Source: Limnohabitans sp. 2KL-1 (GTDB lineage: Bacteria; Pseudomonadota; Gammaproteobacteria; Burkholderiales; Burkholderiaceae_C). From it: 64,000 nt of DNA. The notes under the pieces were generated by a model. The model had not been told where the DNA came from. It ran no database searches and worked only from the letters and a program-made list of their open reading frames with translations. Each line of letters opens with the position of its first letter. Positions within the stretch are counted from its first letter, which is position 1. Made by a program: the position numbers and the translations under genes. Positions 9,387-16,891 of the stretch are shown here, in pieces. The DNA lies in the NCBI RefSeq assembly GCF_003063435.1, contig NZ_NESL01000001.1, forward strand, positions 868,001-932,000. Direction: 5' to 3'.

Positions 9387-9462
9387 TGGTGGGACCAGCG
9401 GGGGTCGAACCCACGACAAACGGATTAAAAGTCCGCTGCTCTACCAACTGAGCTATGGTCCC
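9387..9462 (-). tRNA. tRNA-Lys (anticodon TTT)
   Basis: The minus strand folds as a 76-nt tRNA. The acceptor stem GGGACCA pairs with TGGTCCC, the anticodon loop is CTTTTAA (anticodon TTT), the T-arm contains GGTTCGACCCC, and a CCA end is encoded. A strong terminator follows at 9346-9382. Confidence 0.97.
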
Positions 9463-9630
9463 ACGTTAAGCTGTAAATTATAGAGTGCCAAACGTTTGAA
9501 ATTGACCATCGAATGCATCTTGAAGGTATTTTTTAAAAATTTCTCATCCAACTTTGAACGGAAGGCTTGCTGATATGTTGCCCGTCACGCCATCAAGGCT
9601 GCGCAGGCCTCGTGAATCAGAAGATTTTTC

Positions 9631-10515
9631 ATGAACAATCATTCGACGCCATCCCTCAATCCCTTGGTACATGGTTTTTTTGACCCCGATACCTGGACAG
9701 TCACTTACGTGGTCCAAGAGCCAGCCGGGCAGGCCTGCGCCATCATCGATTCTGTGCTGGACTTTGACCCCAAGTCGGGGCGTACCCGCACCACTTCGGC
9801 TGACAAGGTGGTTGAGTTTGTGCGCAGTCAGGGCTTGCAGGTGCACTGGATTCTGGAAACCCATGCACATGCCGACCACCTGAGTGCCGCGCCTTACCTG
9901 AAAGCCCAGTTGGGTGGCAAAACCGCGATGGGTGCGCACATCACGGCCGTTCAAAAGGTTTTCAAAGGCATTTTCAATCTGGGGCCTGACTTTGCGGTCG
10001 ATGGCCGTCAATTTGACCATTTGCTCAGCGATGGCGAGACCTTGCCCTTGGGCAGCCTTGGCATCCGCATTGTGTCGGTGCCGGGGCATACCCCGGCCTG
10101 TGTGGCGTACCAGGTGGGCGATGCCGTGCTGGTGGGCGACACTTTGTTCATGCCCGATGTGGGGTCGGCGCGTTGTGACTTCCCGGGCGGCGATGCCAAG
10201 GCCTTGTATGCCTCAGCGCAAAAAATCCTGAGTCTGCCACCTGAAACCCGTTTATTCATGTGCCATGACTACCCTCCCGATGGCCGTGCCGTGCAATTCG
10301 AGACCACGGTTGCAGCGCAGCGCGCGCACAACATCCATTTGAATGACAGCATCAGCGAAGCTGCTTTTGTTCAGTTGCGTAGCGCACGCGATGCGACGTT
10401 GGCCATGCCGGTGCTGATGCTGCAGGCCGTTCAGATCAACATCCGTGCAGGTGAGATGCCGCCTGCCGAAGACAACGGCGTGGCTTACCTCAAAATTCCA
10501 CTGAATTCACTTTGA
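9631..10515 (+). CDS. ETHE1/Blh-like persulfide dioxygenase (MBL fold)
   Basis: This is a 294-residue metallo-beta-lactamase-fold protein of the type often called Blh when next to BigR-like regulators. Such proteins oxidise glutathione or protein persulfides to sulfite. The metal motif H78-x-H80-x-D82-H83 (ETHAHADHLSAA) is intact. VPGHTPACVAY near residue 150, GDTLFMPDVGSARCDFPGG near residue 170 and CHDYPP near residue 210 supply the remaining ligands and the typical ETHE1-group pattern. It opens the sulfur island, followed by an ArsR repressor, DsrE, fccAB and other sulfur genes. No signal peptide is visible, so it should act in the cytoplasm. Confidence 0.86.
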   Translation: MNNHSTPSLNPLVHGFFDPDTWTVTYVVQEPAGQACAIIDSVLDFDPKSGRTRTTSADKVVEFVRSQGLQVHWILETHAHADHLSAAPYLKAQLGGKTAMGAHITAVQKVFKGIFNLGPDFAVDGRQFDHLLSDGETLPLGSLGIRIVSVPGHTPACVAYQVGDAVLVGDTLFMPDVGSARCDFPGGDAKALYASAQKILSLPPETRLFMCHDYPPDGRAVQFETTVAAQRAHNIHLNDSISEAAFVQLRSARDATLAMPVLMLQAVQINIRAGEMPPAEDNGVAYLKIPLNSL

Positions 10516-10573
10516 GTCCGGCGGCTCGGGGCAGACGCAGCGGTTTCGCATCGCCTTGTGGCGCAGCGCACCG

Positions 10574-10597
10574 GCTTATCTGCATTTGTGCATAAGC
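10574..10597. promoter_or_regulatory. inverted repeat, candidate ArsR/SoxR-type operator (TTAT-N12-ATAA)
   Basis: GCTTAT (10574-10579) and ATAAGC (10592-10597) are perfect inverted arms separated by 12 nt. The spacing matches the operator-like sites at 15081, 18228, 33176 and 38465. It lies between the persulfide dioxygenase and the ArsR gene, about 170 bp upstream of the latter. Confidence 0.5.
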
Positions 10598-10769
10598 AAA
10601 CAACCAATCAATGGTTTGAATTGGGGCTGAAAGTGGCCACAATGTTCACTTTGTTCATTGAGCGTCAGTGGTTGTGCCGGTCTGAATGCCCTGGCCAGTA
10701 CCCTGAACGCAGGTACGCTCTTTTGTTGGACAATCGTGCAGCCATTCGACAAACAATGAAACAGTAACC

Positions 10770-11102
10770 ATGGCCAAAAAAACGCCCCCCGATCAGGTCA
10801 ATGTCCTGACCGAATCCGAAGAGGTTTTTGAAAAAGCCGCCGAGATTTTCCGTGTCATGTCTGCACCGATGCGTCTGCGCATCATCAGTGCCTTGTGCAA
10901 CGGCGAAAAAAATGTGGGTGAGTTGTTGTCCGAAATCGATACCACCCAGCCCAACATGTCGCAGCATCTCAATACGCTTTACCAGTCGGGCGTGTTGGGC
11001 AAGCGCAGAGATGGCGTACAAATTTACTACCGTATCGTGAACGACCGCGTGGTGACCTTGTGCCGAGCCATGTGCGTAGAGATTGCCAGCGAGGTCGATT
11101 GA
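10770..11102 (+). CDS. ArsR-family repressor, SoxR/BigR/SqrR type
   Basis: This is a 110-residue winged-helix ArsR protein. The fold is marked by RLRIISALCNGEKNVGELL (helices 2-3) and the recognition segment QPNMSQHLN near residue 60. The wing SGVLGKRRDG follows. C43 and C98 (with C102 nearby) sit where BigR and SqrR carry the cysteine pair that forms a tetrasulfide bridge with persulfides, so it is probably a reactive-sulfur sensor that derepresses sulfur genes. Its DNA-reading helix is essentially identical to that of the second ArsR at 33220, implying shared operators. It lies between the persulfide dioxygenase and the dsrE-fccAB group. Confidence 0.9.
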   Translation: MAKKTPPDQVNVLTESEEVFEKAAEIFRVMSAPMRLRIISALCNGEKNVGELLSEIDTTQPNMSQHLNTLYQSGVLGKRRDGVQIYYRIVNDRVVTLCRAMCVEIASEVD

Positions 11103-11187
11103 AATATTGCCGTCAGTATCAGGGCGGGTTTTCACGGGCATGGCTCAGGGCCTGACCCGGCTAATATCCATCCATAAGGAGTCACGA

Positions 11188-11598
11188 ATGAAACGTTCCA
11201 TGTTGTTGATCACCGGCGTGCTGGCCTGCACACTGTCCTGGGCAGAAATCAAGGTGGTTTATCACCTGACCGATGGACTGCCCCAGGCGTCTCGTGCGAT
11301 TGGGAACATTCGCAACCACCTGGCGGCCGACCCCACAGTCAAGATCGTGGTCGTCACGCACGGGCAGGGCATCGACTTTTTGCTCGAAGGTGCCACTAAC
11401 CCGGCAGGCCAGACCTTTGCCGGCAGCGTGAGCGATCTGGTCAGCAAAGGGGTCGATTTCCGGGTGTGCAGCAACACCTTGGTGGCCCGCAACATTTCGC
11501 CGGACAAGTTGTTGATGGAGGCCAAAGTGGTGCCTGCGGGCGTGGCCGAAGTGGCCAAATTGCAAGCCAAAGAAGGTTTTGTCTACCTGCGTCCCTGA
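11188..11598 (+). CDS. secreted DsrE-family protein
   Basis: The 136-residue product has a clear signal peptide (MKRSMLLITGVLACTLSWA) followed by a DsrE/DsrF-like domain: KVVYHLTDG near residue 23, KIVVVTHGQGI near residue 53, and DFRVCSNTL with a single Cys near residue 93. DsrE-like proteins bind or relay sulfane sulfur. An exported version next to flavocytochrome c suggests handling of periplasmic polysulfide produced by sulfide oxidation, which is inference. AAGGAG lies 6 nt before the ATG at 11188. It is followed 45 bp later by the cytochrome subunit gene, so dsrE-fccA-fccB probably form one operon. Confidence 0.83.
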   Translation: MKRSMLLITGVLACTLSWAEIKVVYHLTDGLPQASRAIGNIRNHLAADPTVKIVVVTHGQGIDFLLEGATNPAGQTFAGSVSDLVSKGVDFRVCSNTLVARNISPDKLLMEAKVVPAGVAEVAKLQAKEGFVYLRP

Positions 11599-11643
11599 GG
11601 GTTTGAACCCTTGAACGCGCCAGTTTTTAACGAGGATAAGCTC

Positions 11644-11949
11644 ATGAAGATTCAACTCGCTTTGACAGCGGCGGCGCTGCTTGCCGCCTCTGGTTTGGCT
11701 CAAGCCCAAGTCGATCCTTTGCAAGTGCGCAGCTGGGCGGCGTCGTGCTCAGCGTGCCACGGCACCGATGGCCGTGCACAGCCTGGCATGGAGTCGCTGG
11801 CCGGCGTCAACAAGGACGACATCGTCAAGAAGATGCTCGATTTCAAGGCCGGTCGCAAGCCTGCCACCATCATGCATCAGCTGTCCAAGGGTTATTCGGA
11901 CGAGCAGATCACAGCCATTGCCGCTTACTTTGCCGCCCAAAAGAAATAA
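11644..11949 (+). CDS. fccA: flavocytochrome c cytochrome subunit (monohaem)
   Basis: This is a small exported class I c-type cytochrome of 101 residues. A signal peptide ends at AQAQ, one haem site CSACH lies near residue 38, and a methionine-containing C-terminal region (TIMHQLSKGYSDEQ) would supply the sixth ligand. It sits 12 bp before the flavoprotein gene, so it is best read as the haem subunit that accepts electrons from FccB during sulfide oxidation. Classical FccA of purple sulfur bacteria is dihaem and longer; a monohaem partner is the usual form in many betaproteobacteria. The ATG at 11644 has GAGGATAAG upstream. Confidence 0.85.
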   Translation: MKIQLALTAAALLAASGLAQAQVDPLQVRSWAASCSACHGTDGRAQPGMESLAGVNKDDIVKKMLDFKAGRKPATIMHQLSKGYSDEQITAIAAYFAAQKK

Positions 11950-11961
11950 GGAAATACCGCC

Positions 11962-13236
11962 ATGCAACGTCGTCACTTTTTGCAGACAGGCTCCGCTTTG
12001 GGGGCCATGGGCCTGGTTTCGGGTTGTGCCACCGTGGTTGGGGGCACGGGCCCCAAGGTGGTGGTCATCGGCGGGGGATATTCGGGCGCTACGGCGGCCA
12101 AATACCTGCGCATGTGGTCCGAGCAAAAAATCCAGGTCACGCTGGTCGAACCCAACGATGCCTTCATTTCCTGCCCCATCTCCAACTTGGTGATTGGCGG
12201 CAGCAAAACGATTGCCGACATCACCACGCCCTATGACAACCTGACCAAGCGCCATGGCGTTCAGGTGATCAAGGACCGCGTCAACAGCATCGATGCCGAC
12301 AAGCGTATCGTCAAGCTGGCCAACGGCAGCGAACTGGCTTATGACCGCCTGATCGTGTCACCCGGCGTGGACTTCATCTGGGAAACCTTGCCCGGCATGA
12401 GCAAGCCCGGTGCCAAGGACAAGGTCATGCACGCCTGGAAGGCGGGCGCACAGACCGTGACGCTGCGCAAGCAACTCGAAGCCATGCCCGATGGCGGGGT
12501 GTTTGCCATGTCGATTCCTTTGGCGCCTTACCGTTGCCCGCCCGGCCCTTACGAGCGGGCCTGCCAGGTGGCCGATTACTTCAGCAAGGCCAAGCCCAAG
12601 AGCAAGGTACTGATCCTGGATGCCAACGACGACGTGACCTCCAAAGGCCCGTTGTTTAAGAAGGCTTGGGCTGAGCGCTACAAAGGCATCATCGAGTACC
12701 GCAACAAGCACAACGTGACCGATGTCGATGCGGCCACCAACACCGTCAAGTTCGAATTCAACGACGACATCAAGGCCGATGTGCTCAACGTGATTCCGAA
12801 CATGCGTGCCGGTGACGTTGCCGTCAATGCCGGCCTGGCCACCGCCAACAAGCGCTGGTGCGATGTGGACTTCCTGACGTTCGAGTCCAAGGTGGCCAAG
12901 AATGTGCATGTGCTGGGCGACGCGATCCAGATCGCCCCGGGCATGCCCAAATCCGGTCACATGGCCAACCAGCACGGCAAGACCTGTGCTGCGGCCGTGA
13001 TCGCGTTGTTGATGGGCAAGCAGGTCAACCCCATGCCCATCTACAACAACACCTGCTACAGCTTTGTCAGCTCGGAAGACGTGGTCCACGTGGCCAGCGT
13101 GCACCGCTATGACGCCGAGAAGAAGACCATGCTGACGGTGCCAGGTTCGGGCGGTGTCTCTAGCGCGGCCAACGAGCTGGAAGGCCGTTACGCATTGGCT
13201 TGGGCGCGCAACATCTGGGCCGACACGCTGGCCTGA
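11962..13236 (+). CDS. fccB: flavocytochrome c sulfide dehydrogenase flavoprotein
   Basis: This 424-residue FAD protein oxidises sulfide to elemental or polysulfide sulfur and passes electrons to cytochrome c. It begins with a Tat-type motif RRHFLQTG, then the Rossmann loop VVVIGGGYSG near residue 34. C71 in FISCPISNLVIGG is at the position of the covalent 8-alpha-cysteinyl FAD attachment. APYRCPPGPYERAC near residue 190 and the NNTCYSFV segment near residue 355 supply the redox cysteines. It follows fccA by 12 bp. The signal region also contains VSGCA, so lipid anchoring after Tat export is conceivable. An intrinsic terminator follows at 13250. Confidence 0.92.
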   Translation: MQRRHFLQTGSALGAMGLVSGCATVVGGTGPKVVVIGGGYSGATAAKYLRMWSEQKIQVTLVEPNDAFISCPISNLVIGGSKTIADITTPYDNLTKRHGVQVIKDRVNSIDADKRIVKLANGSELAYDRLIVSPGVDFIWETLPGMSKPGAKDKVMHAWKAGAQTVTLRKQLEAMPDGGVFAMSIPLAPYRCPPGPYERACQVADYFSKAKPKSKVLILDANDDVTSKGPLFKKAWAERYKGIIEYRNKHNVTDVDAATNTVKFEFNDDIKADVLNVIPNMRAGDVAVNAGLATANKRWCDVDFLTFESKVAKNVHVLGDAIQIAPGMPKSGHMANQHGKTCAAAVIALLMGKQVNPMPIYNNTCYSFVSSEDVVHVASVHRYDAEKKTMLTVPGSGGVSSAANELEGRYALAWARNIWADTLA

Positions 13237-13249
13237 GGCCATTTTTCTC

Positions 13250-13282
13250 AACGCCGCAGCCGACAGGCTTGCGGCGTTTTTT
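13250..13282 (+). terminator. intrinsic terminator after fccB
   Basis: AACGCCGCA and TGCGGCGTT form a 9-bp stem around an 11-nt loop, and the stem end continues into a run of six T. It closes the dsrE-fccAB transcript, so the next cytochrome probably has its own promoter. Confidence 0.85.
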
Positions 13283-13321
13283 CGCGTTGATTTTTCCAGT
13301 GTTGAGATGCCGAGGGTGATC

Positions 13322-13942
13322 ATGAAGACAGGTTTTTCCAAAGGCCGCTTGGCGTCATGGGCGTTGGTGGCGTGCTCTGGCTGGATGGCTGCATCGGCTA
13401 TGGCCCAAGCAGATGAAGCCCGTGCCAAAAAAATTGTGGGCGGTGTTTGTTTTGTGTGCCATGGCGCCGAAGGCGAGTCGTCCAGCGAGGTGTTTCCCCG
13501 CTTGGCGGGCCAGCACTGGGCATACACCGCCAAGCAGCTGGAAAACTTCAAATCGGGCAAGCGCAAGAGCACGGCCATGGCCGACATGGTGGCCAAACTG
13601 ACGCCCGACGAGATGGTGGCGCTGGGTCGATTTTTTGAAAAGAAAACCGTCGAAGCCGAGCCACCCAAAGATGCCGGTCTGGCCGCCGTGGGCAAATACA
13701 TCTACCACAGCGGCAACAAGTTCAGTGGTCTGGCCGCATGCGCCAGCTGCCATGGCACCGAGGCCAAGGGCACCAACGCACTGCCGCGTCTGGCGGGGCA
13801 ATATGCGGGCTACATTGAAACCCAGCTCAAGCAGTTCAACCAGCGTGAACGCACCAACGACAACGCGGTGATGCACGCCATTGCCAGCAAGATGTCACCG
13901 CTTGAAATGGCCGCTGTGGCCGAGTACTTGAGCGGCAAATAG
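13322..13942 (+). CDS. dihaem cytochrome c (c4 type)
   Basis: This 206-residue exported cytochrome has two haem domains: CFVCH near residue 41 and CASCH near residue 143. Each is followed by the PRLAGQ motif typical of cytochrome c4 and by a distal methionine region. A signal peptide ends near AMAQA. The ATG at 13322 is preferred to the in-frame ATG at 13307 because GAGG lies at the usual distance before it. Cytochrome c4 commonly shuttles electrons to terminal oxidases. Next to fccAB it would carry electrons from sulfide oxidation. It is convergent with the YeeE gene that ends at 13973. Confidence 0.88.
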   Translation: MKTGFSKGRLASWALVACSGWMAASAMAQADEARAKKIVGGVCFVCHGAEGESSSEVFPRLAGQHWAYTAKQLENFKSGKRKSTAMADMVAKLTPDEMVALGRFFEKKTVEAEPPKDAGLAAVGKYIYHSGNKFSGLAACASCHGTEAKGTNALPRLAGQYAGYIETQLKQFNQRERTNDNAVMHAIASKMSPLEMAAVAEYLSGK

Positions 13943-13972
13943 CCATGGGCCATGCGGCACGGGCGCAGCACC

Positions 13973-15070
13973 TCAAGGCCGTGTGAAGCCCGCTGCATGC
14001 GGCACGTTGGCCAGCAGGGCAGCACCCCCATCGAGCCAGCGGTCGGCCAGGCCCGCACCCACCCACATGCCCACCAGACTCAGCCAGGCCGTCAGCGCAA
14101 AAATGGCACCACCGGTCACGCCCGCGCCCACGGCACAGCCACCGGCCAGCATGGAGCCAAAGCCCATCAGCATCGCACCCCCGATGTAGCGGCGCATGCT
14201 GTAGCCATCACCAAAGCCTTCGAGTTTCCAGTCCCGCCCAATCAGGGCCCCGATCAGAGAGCCCAGAAACACACCAGGCATCAGGCCGAATTCAAAGCCA
14301 ATGGCTGGAGCAGGCCAGTGCATAACGCGCATTAACCATTCGGCCGATGGGCCGCTGAAGGTCAGGCCCTGAATTTGTACCGGGTCAAACGATTCGCTGG
14401 CCACCCATTGGCTGAAGCCCCAGGCGGCTGCCACCATGAGGCCGCTGCCAATACCGCCCAGCCACATCCACACGTTGAGTTGCGGGCTGCGCAGGGCAAA
14501 AAACAAGGCCGCAGCCAGCCAGACGTCGCCCATGGCCAAGCCGGCCATGTGGTTCATGCCTGTCAGGGCCAGCAAATCACGTGAGGGGCCACCGTCCACG
14601 GTCCACCAGCTGCCGATGGCTGCTCGAAGGGGCGACAAGGCCCCCGCCAGCGCGGCCTGGGCTGTGACGGCGAAGATCAAGCCCGAGAGCAGGGCGCGCA
14701 AATTGCCATTGGCTGAGAGCACCAGCAAGCGGCCGGCGCAGCCGCGTGTCATGACCATGCCCACGCCGAACAGCAAGCCACCAATCAGGGCCCCGGAGAT
14801 GCTGCCTTTGGCCGAAATTTGCCGAGCCGTGCCCGTGTCCAGCCAGCCCATCAAGACCATGAGTTGCACGCCGATGACGGCCGACGAAAAGGCCAGCAAC
14901 CACACCGACAGCTTGTCACCAAAACGGCGATGCCAGAACTCGATCACGGCCGCACGCAGGCAAAAACGGGATCGCTGAGCCAAAAAACCGAAAGACAAGC
15001 CAATCAGGCCGCCCCCGACGGCCAGCACGGTGCCGTTGCCGTAACTCTCCAACCAATGCGCCATCGACAT
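13973..15070 (-). CDS. YeeE/YedE (TsuA-like) thiosulfate transporter, copy 1
   Basis: This is a polytopic inner-membrane protein of 365 residues with about nine hydrophobic segments. It has the family's cysteine motifs RSRFCLRAAV near residue 33, MTRGCAGRLL near residue 107 and LAGGCAVGAGVTGG near residue 318. TsuA of this family imports thiosulfate, and next to sox-type genes the same substrate is likely. The ATG at 15070 is preferred to that at 15082. GGAG lies 6 nt before it, and the N-terminus then aligns residue for residue with copy 2. Its promoter region carries a long palindrome and a perfect FNR-type box. Confidence 0.87.
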   Translation of the reverse strand: MSMAHWLESYGNGTVLAVGGGLIGLSFGFLAQRSRFCLRAAVIEFWHRRFGDKLSVWLLAFSSAVIGVQLMVLMGWLDTGTARQISAKGSISGALIGGLLFGVGMVMTRGCAGRLLVLSANGNLRALLSGLIFAVTAQAALAGALSPLRAAIGSWWTVDGGPSRDLLALTGMNHMAGLAMGDVWLAAALFFALRSPQLNVWMWLGGIGSGLMVAAAWGFSQWVASESFDPVQIQGLTFSGPSAEWLMRVMHWPAPAIGFEFGLMPGVFLGSLIGALIGRDWKLEGFGDGYSMRRYIGGAMLMGFGSMLAGGCAVGAGVTGGAIFALTAWLSLVGMWVGAGLADRWLDGGAALLANVPHAAGFTRP

Positions 15071-15080
15071 GGCCAGCTCC

Positions 15081-15108
15081 ATTCATATCAGTGTTTACTG
15101 ATATGAAT
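15081..15108. promoter_or_regulatory. 28-bp perfect palindrome, candidate SoxR/ArsR operator
   Basis: ATTCATATCAGT and ACTGATATGAAT are 12-bp perfect inverted arms around GTTT. The core is ATAT-N12-ATAT, as at 18228, 33176 and 38465. It abuts the ribosome site of YeeE copy 1 and would cover the transcription start predicted from the FNR box at 15134, a good place for a repressor. Confidence 0.7.
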
Positions 15109-15133
15109 GGTACGCTGTTGCCAAACCTTCGAA

Positions 15134-15147
15134 TTGATGCACATCAA
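15134..15147. promoter_or_regulatory. FNR/Crp-type box (TTGAT-N4-ATCAA)
   Basis: TTGATGCACATCAA is a perfect FNR consensus palindrome. Its centre lies 41.5 bp from a start site at about 15099 on the minus strand. A TACCAT -10-like hexamer sits at 15112-15107, a class II activation geometry for YeeE copy 1. Confidence 0.7.
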
Positions 15148-15172
15148 GCAGGACGGCGCTGTAGCCTGACCA

Positions 15173-16237
15173 TCAGATGGGCCAGCCCATGCTGCGGTTG
15201 ATGCGCCAGGCAAGACCCGCACCCAGCCAGATGGCGATCAGCGTCAGCCAGGCGGTGAGCGAAAACACAGCGCCGCCTGTCATGCCTGCACCCACGGTGC
15301 AACCACCTGCCAGCACGGCACCAAAGCCCATCAGCACGGCACCGATGAGGTAATGCCCCAGCTTGTTTTCTTCCTTGAAGCCTTCGAACTTGAACTCGCC
15401 GCCCACCAGCGCACCGAGCAAAGAACCCAGGAAGGTGGCCGGCAACAAGCCTGCATCAAAACCCCAGCGGGGAGCGGTGGCGCTTGACAGGGCTCGCATC
15501 AGCATTTCGGCCGATGCGCTGCTGAAACTCAGGCTCTGGATTTGCACCGCCTCAAAAGAATGCGCTGCAATGGCCTGGGTCAGCCCCCAGCCCAGCGCAA
15601 TGGTCAGCCCTGTGGTGAGCGCACCCAGGGCCAGACCCCAGCGGCGCTGGTGGGTTTTGAAAAAGAAATAAAAACCGGTCAGCAAGGCCAGCAGGGCCAG
15701 CACCAATCCACCGACGGGGCCCAAGCCTGACACGTGTAGCAAATCGCGAGCAGGGCCGCCGTCCATGGGCCACCAGGAGGCCATGGTTTGTCGGGCGGGT
15801 GCGAGCCAGCCGGCGATGCTGGCTTGCACCGTGACCGCAAATACCAGTCCGGCAAGCAGGGCGCGCAAATTGCCATTGGCCGACAAAATCAGCAAACGGC
15901 TGGCACAGCCGCGCGTCAGGATCATGCCGGCACCGAAACACAGGCCCCCCAGCACCGCGCCCGAAACACTGCCGGGCTGGGCAATGTAGCGTGCATCCGA
16001 AGGCTTGAGCCAGCCCGCCAGCACCAGCGCCTGCACCCCCACCAGACACGCACCAAATGCCAGCCACCAAACGCTGAAGCGGTCGCCAGTCTGGCCCTCG
16101 CAGCATTCGATCACGGCGGCGCGGGCGCAAAATCGGGTGCGTTGGGCCGCCATGCCAAAAATAAAGCCCACCAAGGCACCGGCCATGGCGAGAACATTCG
16201 AGTCACCCCAGGTTTCGAGCCAGCTTGCGAGATTCAC
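15173..16237 (-). CDS. YeeE/YedE (TsuA-like) thiosulfate transporter, copy 2
   Basis: This is a second polytopic YeeE/YedE protein, 354 residues. Its motif set matches copy 1: RTRFCARAAVIEC near residue 33, LTRGCASRLL near residue 107 and LAGGCTVGAGMTGG near residue 307. The reading frame extends to a TTG at 16249. The GTG at 16237 has GGGGA 5 nt upstream, and from there the protein aligns with copy 1 without a gap (NLASWLETWG against SMAHWLESYG). The two genes are tandem paralogues separated by about 100 bp. Different substrates (thiosulfate versus another reduced sulfur anion) are possible. Confidence 0.85.
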   Translation of the reverse strand: MNLASWLETWGDSNVLAMAGALVGFIFGMAAQRTRFCARAAVIECCEGQTGDRFSVWWLAFGACLVGVQALVLAGWLKPSDARYIAQPGSVSGAVLGGLCFGAGMILTRGCASRLLILSANGNLRALLAGLVFAVTVQASIAGWLAPARQTMASWWPMDGGPARDLLHVSGLGPVGGLVLALLALLTGFYFFFKTHQRRWGLALGALTTGLTIALGWGLTQAIAAHSFEAVQIQSLSFSSASAEMLMRALSSATAPRWGFDAGLLPATFLGSLLGALVGGEFKFEGFKEENKLGHYLIGAVLMGFGAVLAGGCTVGAGMTGGAVFSLTAWLTLIAIWLGAGLAWRINRSMGWPI

Positions 16238-16268
16238 GGATTTCCCCAATAATTCATCGGTTCCTTAT

Positions 16269-16292
16269 ATTCAAGAGCAGTGCTACTTGAAT
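16269..16292. promoter_or_regulatory. inverted repeat upstream of YeeE copy 2
   Basis: ATTCAAG and CTTGAAT are inverted around 10 nt (AGCAGTGCTA), in the gap between YeeE copy 2 and the divergent thioredoxin gene. The spacing differs from the ATAT-N12-ATAT sites, so a different regulator or chance is possible. Confidence 0.35.
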
Positions 16293-16340
16293 CGTTCACC
16301 GACAGGTGCAAAACCCTCTATTGTCCACGGTCTGTTATCC

Positions 16341-16838
16341 ATGGTGTCTTCCCCGACTTTGATCCCCCCGTCTGCATGGCGTCGTCGCGAGTGGTTGCTG
16401 TTGGCGGGGCTGGCCTTGGGCGTTCCTCATGCGCTGGCCCAGACGGGTGGCGCAGCCACATTGCCTGCGGCCCAATCCCTGCCTGATGAGCTGGCACGCG
16501 CCCTGAAAAACAGACAACCGCTCATCGTCATGGTCAGCCTGGAAGGTTGCGTGTTTTGTCGGCAAGCCCGCCAAAGCCACCTCTCGCCCATGGACAAAGC
16601 CGGTACCGTCATTGTGCAAGTGGACTTGCGCAGTCCGCAGCCGGTGCTGGATTTTGCGGGCAAGCTCACCACCCACGACCAGCTGAGTCGGTTGTGGAAG
16701 GTCTCGATCACGCCGACCTTGTTGTTTTTTGGCCCCGGTGGCAAAGAGGTGGCCGAGCGCATGGAAGGCGCTTATCTGCCTGATTTTTATGGCCCCTACC
16801 TGGAAGATCGCATGGCACAGGCGCGCAAGTCCTTTTGA
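16341..16838 (+). CDS. exported thioredoxin-fold protein (SoxS/SoxW-like)
   Basis: The 165-residue product has a hydrophobic export signal (residues 17-35, ending ALAQ) and a thioredoxin-like domain with a CVFC active site near residue 71 (SLEGCVFCRQA). A cis-proline region ITPTLLFFGPGG follows near residue 128. Periplasmic thioredoxins of this kind (SoxS, SoxW) keep the SoxY cysteine reduced and active. That role fits here, although the core sox operon is 17 kb away. It is divergent from YeeE copy 2. The ATG at 16341 is the first after the signal region; the long upstream frame only mirrors YeeE. Confidence 0.8.
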   Translation: MVSSPTLIPPSAWRRREWLLLAGLALGVPHALAQTGGAATLPAAQSLPDELARALKNRQPLIVMVSLEGCVFCRQARQSHLSPMDKAGTVIVQVDLRSPQPVLDFAGKLTTHDQLSRLWKVSITPTLLFFGPGGKEVAERMEGAYLPDFYGPYLEDRMAQARKSF

Positions 16839-16891
16839 GCCCATGACGCCACGTCAGTCAAGACCGGCTCGCGCGTGCTAAATTCAAAAGC

